A program made the position numbers and the translations under genes. Positions 26,544-36,187 of a DNA stretch of 64,000 bases are shown piece after piece. The notes beneath the pieces were generated by a model. It saw nothing but the letters and a program-made list of their open reading frames with translations. It was not told the origin of the DNA and ran no database searches. Origin of the DNA: Lachnospiraceae bacterium (GTDB lineage: Bacteria; Bacillota; Clostridia; Lachnospirales; Lachnospiraceae); assembly GCA_022647575.1 (NCBI GenBank), contig JALCKY010000001.1, positions 248,001-312,000 of the forward strand, in the 5' to 3' direction. The stretch's first letter is position 1. The number at the start of each line of letters is the position of its first letter.

Positions 26544-27566
26544 CTACCGGACCGTGATTTTCTTCTCCGCCTTTGCGGTGACTTTTCCGATCCGGAAGCA
26601 CGGAAGCCCGAGGCCACCGATTTCCGCCAGGGCTTTCTCCGCTTCCTCATGAGGAAGGGAAACCAGCAGCCCGCCCGACGTCTGCGGATCAAACAGGACT
26701 TCCTGCATGGCAAAAGAAACGCTGTCGGAAAAGGCAACATTCTTCTCTGCGTATTTCCGGTTTCTCTCTCCGGCCGCCGTAATCAGGAAATCATCGGCAT
26801 AGGAAAACGCTTCCTCGATGACCGGAATGTCACGGACGGAAAGCTCTGCCGAATAGGAATCCTCCAGCATTTCCGAAAGATGCACCAGCAGTCCGAAGCC
26901 TGTCACATCCGTGCATCCGTGGACATTCAGCTTCTGAAGAATTTCCGAAGGCTTCCGGTTCAGGGAGGTCATCGAACGGATGGCCTTTCTCATTGCAGCA
27001 TCCGAAGCCTTTCCGATCCGGTTCGCGGTGCAGACGATTCCGACGCCCAGCGGTTTCGTCAGGATCAGGTCGTCGCCTTCCTGCACGCCGTTGTTCGGCA
27101 GGATCTTCTTCGGGTCGATGAGGCCTGTTACGGACAGCCCGTATTTGACGCTGTCATCCGCGATCGAATGTCCTCCGACGAGGGAAGCCCCGGCTTCCAA
27201 AACCTTATCGTTTCCGCCCTGGATGATTTTTCCCAGAATGTTCAGATCCATCTTTTCCGGGAAACAGACGATGTTCAGCGCTGTCCGGACGCTGCCTCCC
27301 ATTGCCCAGACATCCGACATGGCATTGGCTGCCGCAATCTGACCGAAAATGTAGGGATCATCCAGCATCGGAGGAAAAAAGTCCAGCGTCTGGACGACCG
27401 CAAGATCTTCCGTGATTTTATAAACTGCCGCATCATCCTTGCTGTCGAAGCCGATCAGCAGATCCGGGTCTTCCCTGTGTTTCAATTTGGAAAGGACCCT
27501 GTCAAGAACCGCGGGGCCGAGCTTTGCCGTACAGCCTCCGCCTTTGCAGAATTGAATTTCTTCCAA
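26544..27566 (-). CDS. selD: Selenide, water dikinase (selenophosphate synthase)
   Basis: Makes selenophosphate from selenide and ATP, the selenium donor for tRNA and enzyme cofactors. 340 residues. The catalytic pair is Cys12 and Lys15 in GGGCTAKLG (a Cys, not Sec, form). The ATP/metal region is [14 protein letters not shown], followed by [24 protein letters not shown]-type sequence. The start codon is TTG at 27566, supported by AAAGGAG six to seven bases upstream and no in-frame ATG. selA, selB and tRNA-Sec are not in the window, so here selD most plausibly serves the labile selenium cofactor of XdhD (inference). Confidence 0.96.
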   Translation of the reverse strand: MEEIQFCKGGGCTAKLGPAVLDRVLSKLKHREDPDLLIGFDSKDDAAVYKITEDLAVVQTLDFFPPMLDDPYIFGQIAAANAMSDVWAMGGSVRTALNIVCFPEKMDLNILGKIIQGGNDKVLEAGASLVGGHSIADDSVKYGLSVTGLIDPKKILPNNGVQEGDDLILTKPLGVGIVCTANRIGKASDAAMRKAIRSMTSLNRKPSEILQKLNVHGCTDVTGFGLLVHLSEMLEDSYSAELSVRDIPVIEEAFSYADDFLITAAGERNRKYAEKNVAFSDSVSFAMQEVLFDPQTSGGLLVSLPHEEAEKALAEIGGLGLPCFRIGKVTAKAEKKITVR

Positions 27567-27599
27567 ACCGATCTCCTTTCATAAAGCGAGTACTTTTTT

Positions 27600-27627
27600 A
27601 TTATAACACGAATGCCGCGTGCAGAAA
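27600..27627 (-). promoter_or_regulatory. Promoter of selD-yedF-yqeB-yqeC-mocA
   Basis: Minus strand TTTCTG (27622-27627), 16-base spacer, TATAAT (27600-27605), about 30 bases before the TTG start. The -35 box is imperfect. Confidence 0.6.
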
Positions 27628-27637
27628 ACCTTATGCA

Positions 27638-27669
27638 TGAAAATGCGGGCCGCTTTGCAAACGGCCCGC
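27638..27669 (-). terminator. Terminator after hyuA
   Basis: A perfect 8-bp GC stem (27645-27652 with 27662-27669, GCGGGCCG/CGGCCCGC) with a 9-base loop, followed on the minus strand by ATTTTC. The T-run is short. It separates the hyuA unit from the selD unit. Confidence 0.65.
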
Positions 27670-27693
27670 CGGAAATTCCAAATCTGTCCTTCT

Positions 27694-29086
27694 CTACTTC
27701 AGGCCTTCGCGGTGCTCGTACTGCGGCAGGCCTCTCTTTACGAATCTGCCTAGACCGCGGCGGATCAGTTTTCCTCCGTCTGTGCAGAGGTTCCCCCGCA
27801 GATAGACCCGGTCGATGCTTCCCTGAAGCTTCGTGCCCTCATACACGTTGTAATCGATGTTCGTAACCTGTCCTTCTGCCGTGACGGTCCTGTCCTTCTT
27901 CGGATCGATCACGACGATATCGGCATCGGATCCCGGCTTCAGGGTGCCTTTCTTCGGCCAGAGTCCGTACAGCTTTGCCGGATTTTCCGAAAGCACGCGG
28001 CATGCGCATTCCGCGGAAATTCTTCCCTTCGCGACGCCTTCCGACCAGATCAGGTTGCCTCTCGTCTCAACGCCTGCCAGCCCGCCCGGGATCTTCGTAA
28101 AATCATCTCTGCCGAGCTGCCGCTGCTTCCAGTTAAAGCTGCAGTGATCCGTTGAAACCGTGTCAATGACCCCGTCACGGATGGCTTTCCATAAAACTTC
28201 CTGGTCATGCTTCGTACGGAGCGGAGGAGCGCAGACATATTTGGCGCCTTCAAAGTCCGGAAGCTCATAAAGGCTTTTATCGAGCAGCAGATAGTGCGGA
28301 CAGGTCTCGGAATAGGCCCTGACGCCGTTCTTCCTGGCTGCGATAATCTCCTGCAGGGCTTTCTCATTTGTCGTGTGCACGACCATGACCGGTGCATCCG
28401 CCGTCCCGGCAATCACCATCAGACGGTGGACCGCTTCTGCTTCCATCGTATCCGGGCGGCTCGCCGGATGGGCTGCCGGCGAAAGGAATCCCTTTCGCCT
28501 TGTTCTCACGGATCAGGGCATCGATGATCGGTGCGTTCTCGCAGTGCACGCCTGCAAACGTATGAACCTCATTGAGCCTTTTCATGACTTCATAGATTTC
28601 GCCGTCATTCAGCATCATGGCCGGGTAGGTCATGTAAAGCTTGAAGGTCGTGATGCCCGCTTCCATCATGTCGTCGACCTGCCGGCTGACCTCCGGCGTC
28701 CATTCGGAAATGGACATATGGAAACTGTAATCGCAGGAATTTTCGCAGTCCGCCATTTTGAACCAGTTGGCAAGCCCCTGGTTCAGGGATTCCCCGTGGT
28801 ACTGCGTGCCGAAATCGATCAGCATGGTCGTACCGCCGGCGATGGCTGCCGCTGTTCCGGTACGGAAATCATCCGCCGTTACGGTGCCGCCCACATGAAG
28901 TCCCATGTGCGTGTGGGCATCAATGAACCCCGGGAAGATCATCTTTCCCGTCATGTCGGTTTCTTCCGCATCGGGATCGGATATGCCTTCCTCCGCCCTG
29001 ACAATGGTTTCCCCGTCAATCAGAAGATCCATGACCTTTGTTCCGTCTCCGGAAACAACCGTTCCGTTTTTCAGCAGCTGCTTCAT
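27694..29086 (-). pseudogene. hyuA: Dihydropyrimidinase/hydantoinase-type amidohydrolase HyuA, frameshifted
   Basis: Together two frames give a complete protein of about 464 residues. The N-terminal part (29086 to about 28490) carries the metal site DAHTHMGLHVGG and the carbamylated-lysine context TTFKLYMTYP. The C-terminal part (about 28490 to 27694) continues LSPAAHPASRP, with VVHTTNEKAL, SETCPHYL and VSTDHCSFN. One extra base at about 28487-28492 breaks the frame, in the loop of a perfect 9-bp hairpin. In gut purine-degrading bacteria this enzyme is one of the essential ring-opening hydrolases. It may be a real lesion or a sequencing artefact. Last gene of the xdhD unit. Confidence 0.85.
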
Positions 29087-29113
29087 TTCCCATGCACCTC
29101 TTATCCGTTCGTT

Positions 29114-31732
29114 TCAGTCCAGCTTCGCCTTCAGGCCGACCTGGCTCTGCGAGTCGGGCTCCAGCGGCGTCTTGTTGTAATACGTTTCCTTCATCGGCAG
29201 GATGAGCCGTTCTTTGTGATCAAACTTGTAATAGGCATTCTCGCAGGCCGCGGCTGTCGGTACCGACGAAATCTCGCCGACGCCTTTTGCGCCGCACGCC
29301 AGCGGCAGGACATTCGGCGAAGTGATCAGCACGGCCTCGATCGGCGGCACCTGCGGAGCGCGGAAAAGACCCAGATGTGCATAGTCGCGGAGCGGACGTC
29401 CGTTCTTCATCGGGAAATCCTCCGTCAGGGCATAGCCGAGGCTCATGACCGCGCCGCCTTCGATCTGTCCGAGAGCGGACTGTTCATTGATGACCGTACC
29501 GACATCATGCGCCGCGACAATTTTCTTCAGGGAACCGTCGTCATTGAGCGCCACCAGCTGGCACGCATAGCCGTAGGCAATGTGGCTGACCGGGAATTCC
29601 TTGTCGCTTCCCATCTTGTCCGTTTCGCCGAAATACTCTGCGTAATATTCTTTTCCTTCCAGGTCCTGCAGGCTCTTTCCGGAATCCAGATCCGCCTTCA
29701 GGTCCCTGGCTGCACGGCAGACCGCCTCACCGGTAAACAGAGTCTGTCTGGAAGCAGTCGTCGTGCCGGAGTCCGGGCAGGTATCCGTCATCGGCGGATC
29801 CCGGAACATCTGCGAACGCTGCAGCCCGGTGATCTGTCCCAGGATCTGCTCGCAGACCGTTGCAATGCCCTGCCCGATGCAGGCAGCCGAGGTGCGGATA
29901 TGAACAACTCCGTCCTTCACGGCCAGACGCACGCGTCCGACGTCCGGAAGGCCGACGCCGATTCCGCTGTTCTTGAAGGCGCAGGCAATGCCGACGTATT
30001 TTTCCTGATCATAGACATCCTTCACCGCCAGGAGGCAGGCCTTCAGGGCACAGTCTTCCGTGACCGGCTGGCCGTTCGGGAGAACGTCTCCCGGCTCGAC
30101 CGCATTGCGGTATCTCATTTCCCAGTCGGAGATTCCGACTTCGCCCGCCAGGATATCCAGACAGATCTCAAAGCCGAAATTCGACTGCGTCACGCCGAAG
30201 CCGCGATAGGCGCCGGCGGGAATGTTGTTGGTGTAGCAGGCATAGCCGTTGATATCGACGTTCTTGAATTTATACGGCCCCGCCGCATGCGTGCAGGCCC
30301 GCTGGAGCACCGGTCCGCCGAGGGACGCATAAGCGCCCGTATCGGAATAGATGGTGCATTTCATGGCTTTCATGATTCCATTGTCATCGCAGCCGACATC
30401 GAATTCCATTTCCATGTAGTGCCGCTTGACATGGATCTTCAGGCTTTCATCTCTTGAGAATTTAATCTTGACCGGCCTTTTCAGAAGCCACGCGCACAGT
30501 GCCGCATGGTGCTGCACCGTCATGTCTTCTTTTCCGCCGAAGCCTCCGCCGACGTAGCAGGATTCCGCATTCACCTTTTCCGGCGGAATATTCAGCATGC
30601 GCGATATTTCCCTGCGCTCATCATAAATACCCTGTCCGCCTGTCAGGACATGGATTCCGTCATCCCCGACCGGTTCCGCGACAGCGCATTCCGGTTCCAT
30701 AAAGGCATGGTCCGTAAAAGGCACGATGAATTTCCTGTGGATGGTATGCGTGCATTCCTCACGCAGCGATTTATCCGCATCTCCTCTTTTCAGATGTTCG
30801 TGCGTCAGGAGATTTCCGTTCGGATGGATCTTCGGTGCGCCTTCAGCCAGAGCCTCTTCCGGGCTTGTGACCGGCTTCCGTTCTTCAACCGTCAGATCAA
30901 TCAGCTTGAGGACTTCATCCAGCGTTTCCTTGCGGTTCGTCACGACAAGCGCCAGCGCATCTCCGATGTAGCGTGTCTCTTCGCCTTCCGCAATCATCGG
31001 CGGGTAGTCCGGCACAATATGGCCGCCCACATTGTTCGGGACATCCTTTGCCGTAAAGACCGCGACGCAGTCCGGATGGGCTTTCGCTTTCGAGGTATCG
31101 ATTTTCTGAACCAGACATCTCGGGTACGGCGACCGCAGGGCTTTGGCATAAAGCATGCCGGGCAGTACAATGTCATCGGCATACTTCGCTTCGCCCGTTA
31201 CTTTGTCATGGACGTCGACACGGATGTATTTCCTGCTGATCCCGGTTTCTTCTTCCGCTGCCGGAACCGGCTTCTTTTCCCTGCGGAAATCAGCCGCCAT
31301 CAGGATCGCATCTTCGATGCGCTTATATCCCGTGCAGCGGCAGATATTCCCGATCAGGGCCTGCTTGACATCTTTTCTTGTGGGATTCAGGTTTTTATCC
31401 AGAAGTGCCTTGCCGGCCATCACCATTCCGGGAATGCAGAAGCCGCACTGGACGGCTCCGCATTCTCCGAAACAGTATTCATAAATTGCCATTTCTTCTT
31501 TCGGGATGCCTTCCAGCGTCGTGACTTCCCTGCCTCTGATCTGAGACAGCCTGAACACGCATGCTTTCGCCTTGAGGCCGTCCACCAGAATCGTACAGGT
31601 GCCGCAGGCACCGACTCCGCATCCTTCCTTCGCCGCCGTCAGTCTCAGATCGTCGCGAAGATAGTCAAGAAGCCGTTTGTCCTGTTCTTCCGGCACGCTG
31701 CATTCTTTCCCGTTTACCCTGAATTGAATCAT
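29114..31732 (-). CDS. xdhD: Selenium-dependent molybdenum hydroxylase XdhD (fused 2Fe-2S and Mo-binding parts)
   Basis: 872 residues from MIQFRVNGKE, with GAGGTG seven bases before it. The first 2Fe-2S cluster is held by Cys38, 43, 46 and 58; the second by QCGFC (96, 99) and NICRCTGYKR (131, 133). From about 165 on is the large molybdopterin-binding region, with GGFGGKEDMT, AYRGFGVTQSNFGFE and the active-site GAKGVGEISSVP. It would hydroxylate a purine such as hypoxanthine or xanthine, or act reductively on urate. The medium (FAD) subunit of classical xanthine dehydrogenase is absent here; YgfK next door may be the electron partner (inference). Confidence 0.92.
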   Translation of the reverse strand: MIQFRVNGKECSVPEEQDKRLLDYLRDDLRLTAAKEGCGVGACGTCTILVDGLKAKACVFRLSQIRGREVTTLEGIPKEEMAIYEYCFGECGAVQCGFCIPGMVMAGKALLDKNLNPTRKDVKQALIGNICRCTGYKRIEDAILMAADFRREKKPVPAAEEETGISRKYIRVDVHDKVTGEAKYADDIVLPGMLYAKALRSPYPRCLVQKIDTSKAKAHPDCVAVFTAKDVPNNVGGHIVPDYPPMIAEGEETRYIGDALALVVTNRKETLDEVLKLIDLTVEERKPVTSPEEALAEGAPKIHPNGNLLTHEHLKRGDADKSLREECTHTIHRKFIVPFTDHAFMEPECAVAEPVGDDGIHVLTGGQGIYDERREISRMLNIPPEKVNAESCYVGGGFGGKEDMTVQHHAALCAWLLKRPVKIKFSRDESLKIHVKRHYMEMEFDVGCDDNGIMKAMKCTIYSDTGAYASLGGPVLQRACTHAAGPYKFKNVDINGYACYTNNIPAGAYRGFGVTQSNFGFEICLDILAGEVGISDWEMRYRNAVEPGDVLPNGQPVTEDCALKACLLAVKDVYDQEKYVGIACAFKNSGIGVGLPDVGRVRLAVKDGVVHIRTSAACIGQGIATVCEQILGQITGLQRSQMFRDPPMTDTCPDSGTTTASRQTLFTGEAVCRAARDLKADLDSGKSLQDLEGKEYYAEYFGETDKMGSDKEFPVSHIAYGYACQLVALNDDGSLKKIVAAHDVGTVINEQSALGQIEGGAVMSLGYALTEDFPMKNGRPLRDYAHLGLFRAPQVPPIEAVLITSPNVLPLACGAKGVGEISSVPTAAACENAYYKFDHKERLILPMKETYYNKTPLEPDSQSQVGLKAKLD

Positions 31733-31794
31733 ACTGAACACCTCAGATCTCTTCTGTGGATTATTTCCGGCATCCCGCAGATTCGGTCTTCCGT

Positions 31795-34782
31795 TCACTG
31801 ATAGATCAGATAGGAATAATCCTCAACCACCGTATTCATCAGTTCCATCAGTCCGTCCGGAATGTCCCCGTGATCCGCCGCCGTTGCCTTGCATTCCTTT
31901 CCAAGATAGCGCACCAGATAGGATTTGTCTGTTGCATTTGCAACAACAAAGCCTTCGTTCCCGGAATTCCGGAAATCGTCTTCATTGCGGAAAATCGTCC
32001 ATTTATCCTGATACGGCCCTGATGCATACGGGCAGAAGGTCTTGCAGTTCCCGCACTCGTTGCACATATAGTCCACATGCACGATCTGCGGCATCTCCAT
32101 CCCCTTCACCGTGATCTCGATATTCGCCCGGTTCGGGCAGACATCGACGCAGTTCTCGCAGATGGTCGAACAGGACAGGCAGCGGCTGCCTTCCTCCTTC
32201 AGCTCTCCCGCTTCTTTCAGCACGCCTTTCTTCTGATAGATTTCTTCCGGATCCGCTTTCCGTTCGACTTCAAAGGAAACTTTTCCGCCTAGGATCGCTT
32301 CTGCTGCCTGTTTGGCATTGGCTTCCGCCTTCACGATGACGGACGGTCCATATAAGCCGTCTCCTGCGATATAGACTCCCGGAACAGAGGACTGAAGGTT
32401 CTCATCGACCATCGGACGGCCTTTCTCATCCGTATGGATTCCGTTTGCCTCGTACCAGTTCCTGTCACAGCGCTCGCCGACCGCCGTGATGATCTGATCC
32501 GCCGGTATGTCTTCCGACTGGGAAGTCTCGACAACGGAAGCGCGTCCGGATGCATCCATATCCCCGAGCTGCGTCACGGTACAGGTCAGAGTGCCGTTCT
32601 CCAGACGCTTCGGAGCCAGAAGCTCCCGGAACTCCACGCCGTCGTCAATCGCCAGCTGCAGTTCCTCTTCATCGGCCGGCATGTACCGTTTCGTCCTTCT
32701 GTAGACCAGATAGACGTTTTCGACGCCTTCGTTTCTCTTCGCGGCACGTGCGACATCCATCGCCGTATTGCCGCCGCCGATGACGACCACATTCTTTCCG
32801 AGCTTTACTTTTCCTTTTGTCTCATTGTATTCCGTCAGGAACTCAAGGGCACCGTATTCCTGATAACCCTCAATCCCGGCCGAGCCGGGCATGGATGCAC
32901 CGATGGCGACGATCACATTTTCAAAGCCCATGTTTCTGACATCCGCCACGGATACTTCCGTACCGGTTTTCACTTCCACTCCGAGTGCCGTAAGAAGCGC
33001 GGCATCTTTTCCGATCTCATCCTGCGTGATGCGGAAATCCGGAATGGCATAATCCACGATGCCGCCGAGTCTTTCCCGTTTCTCAAACAGCGTCACTTTG
33101 CAGCCGCCCTTTGCCAGATAGAAAGCAGAAGCCATGCCGGCAGGTCCGCCGCCGATGACGGCAGCTTTCTGATCCGTCTGAGCCAGAGGCTTCACTCCGG
33201 AAATCACTTCGTCAAAGGCCTTCTCCGCGCAGAGAAGCTTCGTATCGCGGATGCGGACCTGGCTCTCATAGAAATTCCTGGTGCAGGCGCTCTGGCACGG
33301 ATGCGCACAGATCTTGCCTGTCATGAACGGAAGCGCATTGGAATTCAGGATGACTTCCAGCGCATCCTTGTAATTTCCTTTTTCCGCCAGCATCATGTAG
33401 GTCGGCACGTCCTGATGAATCGGGCAGTGATCCTTGCACGGAGCCAGATAGCAGTTCAGCAGCGGCACCTTTTCCTGATTCTTTCTGGAAGGAGGCATCT
33501 TTGCGGCCTTCAGGTGGTGCGGATCCGTAATGGCTTCCGCCGCCAGTTTTTCAAGTGCCTCGACATCGATGCCGTCCCAGTCCTTCACGCCCATCTGATC
33601 CAGCTTCTCTGCCATCTGTTTGAATCTCTGATAGCCGCCGGTCTTCAGGATCGTCGTCGCCACCGTTACCGGCCAGATTCCGCAGCCGACAATCTTATCG
33701 ATATTGAAGAAGTCTGCGCCGCCGGACATGGCAATGCGGAGCTTCCCGCCGAAATCCTTCGACAGTTTTGCCGCCAGGCTGATCGTCAGGGCATAGAGCG
33801 AACGGCCGGACATGTACATTTCCTTGCTCGGCAGTTCCTGCCTGGTCACATCGACCGGGAAGGTGTTCGTCAGCTTGACGCCGAAGGTCAGACCCTCTTC
33901 TTCGGCAGCGGCCATCAGCCTTGTCAGCATCGGGACCGCATCTTTGTACTGCAGATCATCTTCGAAATGGAACCGTCCGAACACGATGTAGTCATATCCC
34001 ATCCTGTCCAGCGTCTCACGGGCGAAATCATAGCCGAGAAGGGTCGGGTTGCATTTCACGAATGTATTGATATGCTTTTCCTTCAGCAGGTAGTCCGCGA
34101 TGCTTTCAATCTCATTCGGCGGGCAGCCGTGCAGCGTGGAGATCGTTGCCGAATTGCAGATGTCGGAAGGAATGGCCTCAATGTCTTCCTTCGTGAAGTT
34201 CCTGAATTCAGAAACATGATCCAGCAGCCACTGCTTCGCACTGCGGAACGTTTCCGTGTCCTTTGCCTCCATCATGGAATCGATGAAGGTATTGACTTTG
34301 TCCGTCTTGATTCCCGCCAGATCGTATCCGACGGAAATGTTGAACTGGAAGCCGTCCTGTGCACCGAGTCCGTATTCCTTTGCCAGGAAATGAAGCGCGA
34401 CCCAGGCATTGATGTACTCGTGCTGGGCTTCCGGAACCGTCAGCTCCGTCGACCATTCGCAGTTGTAGCCTTCGTCATCCGCCTTGATGCAGGGTTTTGC
34501 GACACAGGCTGCCAGCTCGCGGCCGTCCATTTTCTGGACAGTCTTCAGCTCGAAGAAACGGGCACCGGCATAGTAGGAAGCAATGATGTTCTGGGAAAGC
34601 TGGCTGTTCGGTCCGGCAGCCGGTCCGATGACGGTCTCCAGAGGTCTGGCAAACAGTTCCTTCGTATTTCCTGAATCTGCCTTATAGGGAATCCGGACTC
34701 CGAAGACATGGCCTTTCTTTTCTTCGGCCATGATCCATTCCATAAGCTGTCCGAATGAAATGCAAGTCATTAAATCACTCAT
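31795..34782 (-). CDS. ygfK: YgfK, putative selenate reductase / purine-degradation flavin iron-sulfur protein
   Basis: 995 residues. The N-terminal half looks like a dihydropyrimidine/dihydroorotate-dehydrogenase-type barrel. From about 420 to 870 follows a glutamate-synthase-small-subunit-like part: N-terminal Cys-rich segment (CKDHCPIHQDVP, CAHPCQSACTR), FAD site VIGGGPAGMASAFYL, and NAD(P)H site VVIGGGNTAMDVARAA. The C-terminus carries ferredoxin-like 4Fe-4S motifs (CSTICENCVDVCP and CNECGNCKTFCPY). It can therefore pass electrons between NAD(P)H, flavin and iron-sulfur centres. In purine-degrading gut bacteria it is required for anaerobic urate breakdown. It lies between ssnA and xdhD. 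Confidence 0.93.
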   Translation of the reverse strand: MSDLMTCISFGQLMEWIMAEEKKGHVFGVRIPYKADSGNTKELFARPLETVIGPAAGPNSQLSQNIIASYYAGARFFELKTVQKMDGRELAACVAKPCIKADDEGYNCEWSTELTVPEAQHEYINAWVALHFLAKEYGLGAQDGFQFNISVGYDLAGIKTDKVNTFIDSMMEAKDTETFRSAKQWLLDHVSEFRNFTKEDIEAIPSDICNSATISTLHGCPPNEIESIADYLLKEKHINTFVKCNPTLLGYDFARETLDRMGYDYIVFGRFHFEDDLQYKDAVPMLTRLMAAAEEEGLTFGVKLTNTFPVDVTRQELPSKEMYMSGRSLYALTISLAAKLSKDFGGKLRIAMSGGADFFNIDKIVGCGIWPVTVATTILKTGGYQRFKQMAEKLDQMGVKDWDGIDVEALEKLAAEAITDPHHLKAAKMPPSRKNQEKVPLLNCYLAPCKDHCPIHQDVPTYMMLAEKGNYKDALEVILNSNALPFMTGKICAHPCQSACTRNFYESQVRIRDTKLLCAEKAFDEVISGVKPLAQTDQKAAVIGGGPAGMASAFYLAKGGCKVTLFEKRERLGGIVDYAIPDFRITQDEIGKDAALLTALGVEVKTGTEVSVADVRNMGFENVIVAIGASMPGSAGIEGYQEYGALEFLTEYNETKGKVKLGKNVVVIGGGNTAMDVARAAKRNEGVENVYLVYRRTKRYMPADEEELQLAIDDGVEFRELLAPKRLENGTLTCTVTQLGDMDASGRASVVETSQSEDIPADQIITAVGERCDRNWYEANGIHTDEKGRPMVDENLQSSVPGVYIAGDGLYGPSVIVKAEANAKQAAEAILGGKVSFEVERKADPEEIYQKKGVLKEAGELKEEGSRCLSCSTICENCVDVCPNRANIEITVKGMEMPQIVHVDYMCNECGNCKTFCPYASGPYQDKWTIFRNEDDFRNSGNEGFVVANATDKSYLVRYLGKECKATAADHGDIPDGLMELMNTVVEDYSYLIYQ

Positions 34783-34797
34783 GTTCCTGCCTCCTTA

Positions 34798-36129
34798 TCA
34801 TCCGTTGATGCTCTTCCAGAGCTTTGCGGAAGATTTTCTCGCTTCCGCCATGATCTTCTTCTCATCGCAGCACAGGACTTCCCAGTCTTTCATGAGGACC
34901 TTGCCGCTGCAGATGGTCGTACGGCAGTCATGTCCCGTCATTCCGAACAGGATGTGTCCATTCAGGTTGTTCTCGTTCAGCTCGGTCTGCGGATCGTAAT
35001 TCATGACGATCACGTCTCCTGCCGCTCCCGGCTTCAGGACGCCCAGCGGGGCCTTGAAGTAGCGGTTGGCCATCGCTGCATTGTTGTAGAACAGCATCTG
35101 CGGAACTTCGGCCCAGGCAGCGTTGCAGTCGCACAGATTGTGCTTATGGAGGATGTTCGCAACCTTGTAGGACTCGATCATGTCATGCGTATAGCCGTCG
35201 GTTCCAAGGCCGGTCAGGATTCCGTGATGGACCTGTGCCATAGTCGGCGGGCAGCCTGCGGCATTGCCCATGTTCGATTCCGGATTGTGGACGATCATCG
35301 TATCGGTGTGCCGGATCAGCTGCATTTCATGCTCGTTGATATAGATGCAGTGTCCGAGCAGCGTCTTCGGTCCGAGGATGTCATGGTCATAGAGACGGTC
35401 GACGATGCGCTTGTTGTATTTCTTCAGGCAGTCATAAAGATCCTCGATGCCTTCCGCCACATGGATGTGGTAGCCGACTCCGTCCGGTTTCATCTTCGCC
35501 GCATAGTCGAAAGTTTTGTCCGAGATCGTGAACTGCGCATGCATGCCCATCATTCCGGCGATCATGTCGGATTTATCCGCCAGCGCATACTTGATCCATG
35601 CGGCATTCTCATCGACGGCATCTTTGGATTTCTTCATGCCGTCGCGGTCGCTGACCTCATAGCACAGGCAGGTACGGATGCCCAGTTCCTGGGCGACTTC
35701 CCCGATCCGGAACAGCGAATCACGGACGTGTCCGAAGCTGGCATGGTGGTCAAAAGCGGTCGTGACGCCGTTTTTGATCATATTGATGTAGGCACTGTAG
35801 GCACTGTATTTATCTTCCTCCAGAGTCAGGTGACGGTCGATGCACCACCACTCTCCGTCCAGGATATCCAGAAAGCCCTTCGGATTGTATCCTTTGATGG
35901 AAAGGCCGCGGGCAAATTCAGAATAGATATGTTCATGCATATTGATGAAAGCCGGCATGATGACTCCGCCGTGCGCATCGATGAATTCGGCTTTTGCATA
36001 CTTCTTTTTCAGATCGGCAAGCTTTCCGACTTCCTTGACTTTGGTTCCGGAAATGAGAACTGCCCCGTCTTCAATATACGGTTTTGCGGCATCTCTCGTA
36101 AAAAGCTTTCCATTACCGACAAGCAGCAT
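34798..36129 (-). CDS. ssnA: SsnA, amidohydrolase of the purine-degradation/selenium locus
   Basis: 443 residues from MLLVGNGKLFTRD, preceded by a perfect AAGGAGG. The upstream extension of the open frame lies in the tail of the DUF1015 gene and is rejected. The metal-binding NMHEHIYSEFARG replaces the usual HxH motif of amidohydrolases; FDHHASFG, HIHVAEG and LGTDGYTHDM supply the other ligands. SsnA-type proteins belong to the chlorohydrolase/guanine-deaminase branch, and in purine degraders act in hydrolysis of a purine-derived intermediate. It sits directly before ygfK, as in E. coli. Confidence 0.92.
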   Translation of the reverse strand: MLLVGNGKLFTRDAAKPYIEDGAVLISGTKVKEVGKLADLKKKYAKAEFIDAHGGVIMPAFINMHEHIYSEFARGLSIKGYNPKGFLDILDGEWWCIDRHLTLEEDKYSAYSAYINMIKNGVTTAFDHHASFGHVRDSLFRIGEVAQELGIRTCLCYEVSDRDGMKKSKDAVDENAAWIKYALADKSDMIAGMMGMHAQFTISDKTFDYAAKMKPDGVGYHIHVAEGIEDLYDCLKKYNKRIVDRLYDHDILGPKTLLGHCIYINEHEMQLIRHTDTMIVHNPESNMGNAAGCPPTMAQVHHGILTGLGTDGYTHDMIESYKVANILHKHNLCDCNAAWAEVPQMLFYNNAAMANRYFKAPLGVLKPGAAGDVIVMNYDPQTELNENNLNGHILFGMTGHDCRTTICSGKVLMKDWEVLCCDEKKIMAEARKSSAKLWKSING

Positions 36130-36187
36130 CTTAAGACCTCCTTCTCCGCCTCTGCGGAAAACAGAACTGGCTATGGGTGACAGATTC

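Noticed and set aside
28478-28499. Programmed frameshift or selenocysteine recoding in hyuA
   Set aside because: There is no slippery heptamer in the right phase and no in-frame TGA at the break; a single-base insertion explains both frames.
28373-30457. 694-residue plus-strand open frame opposite hyuA/xdhD
   Set aside because: It is antisense to strongly conserved minus-strand genes and shows no recognisable motifs; high GC gives long shadow frames.
32434-34674. 746-residue plus-strand open frame opposite ygfK
   Set aside because: Antisense shadow of a clearly recognised gene, with no domain signatures.
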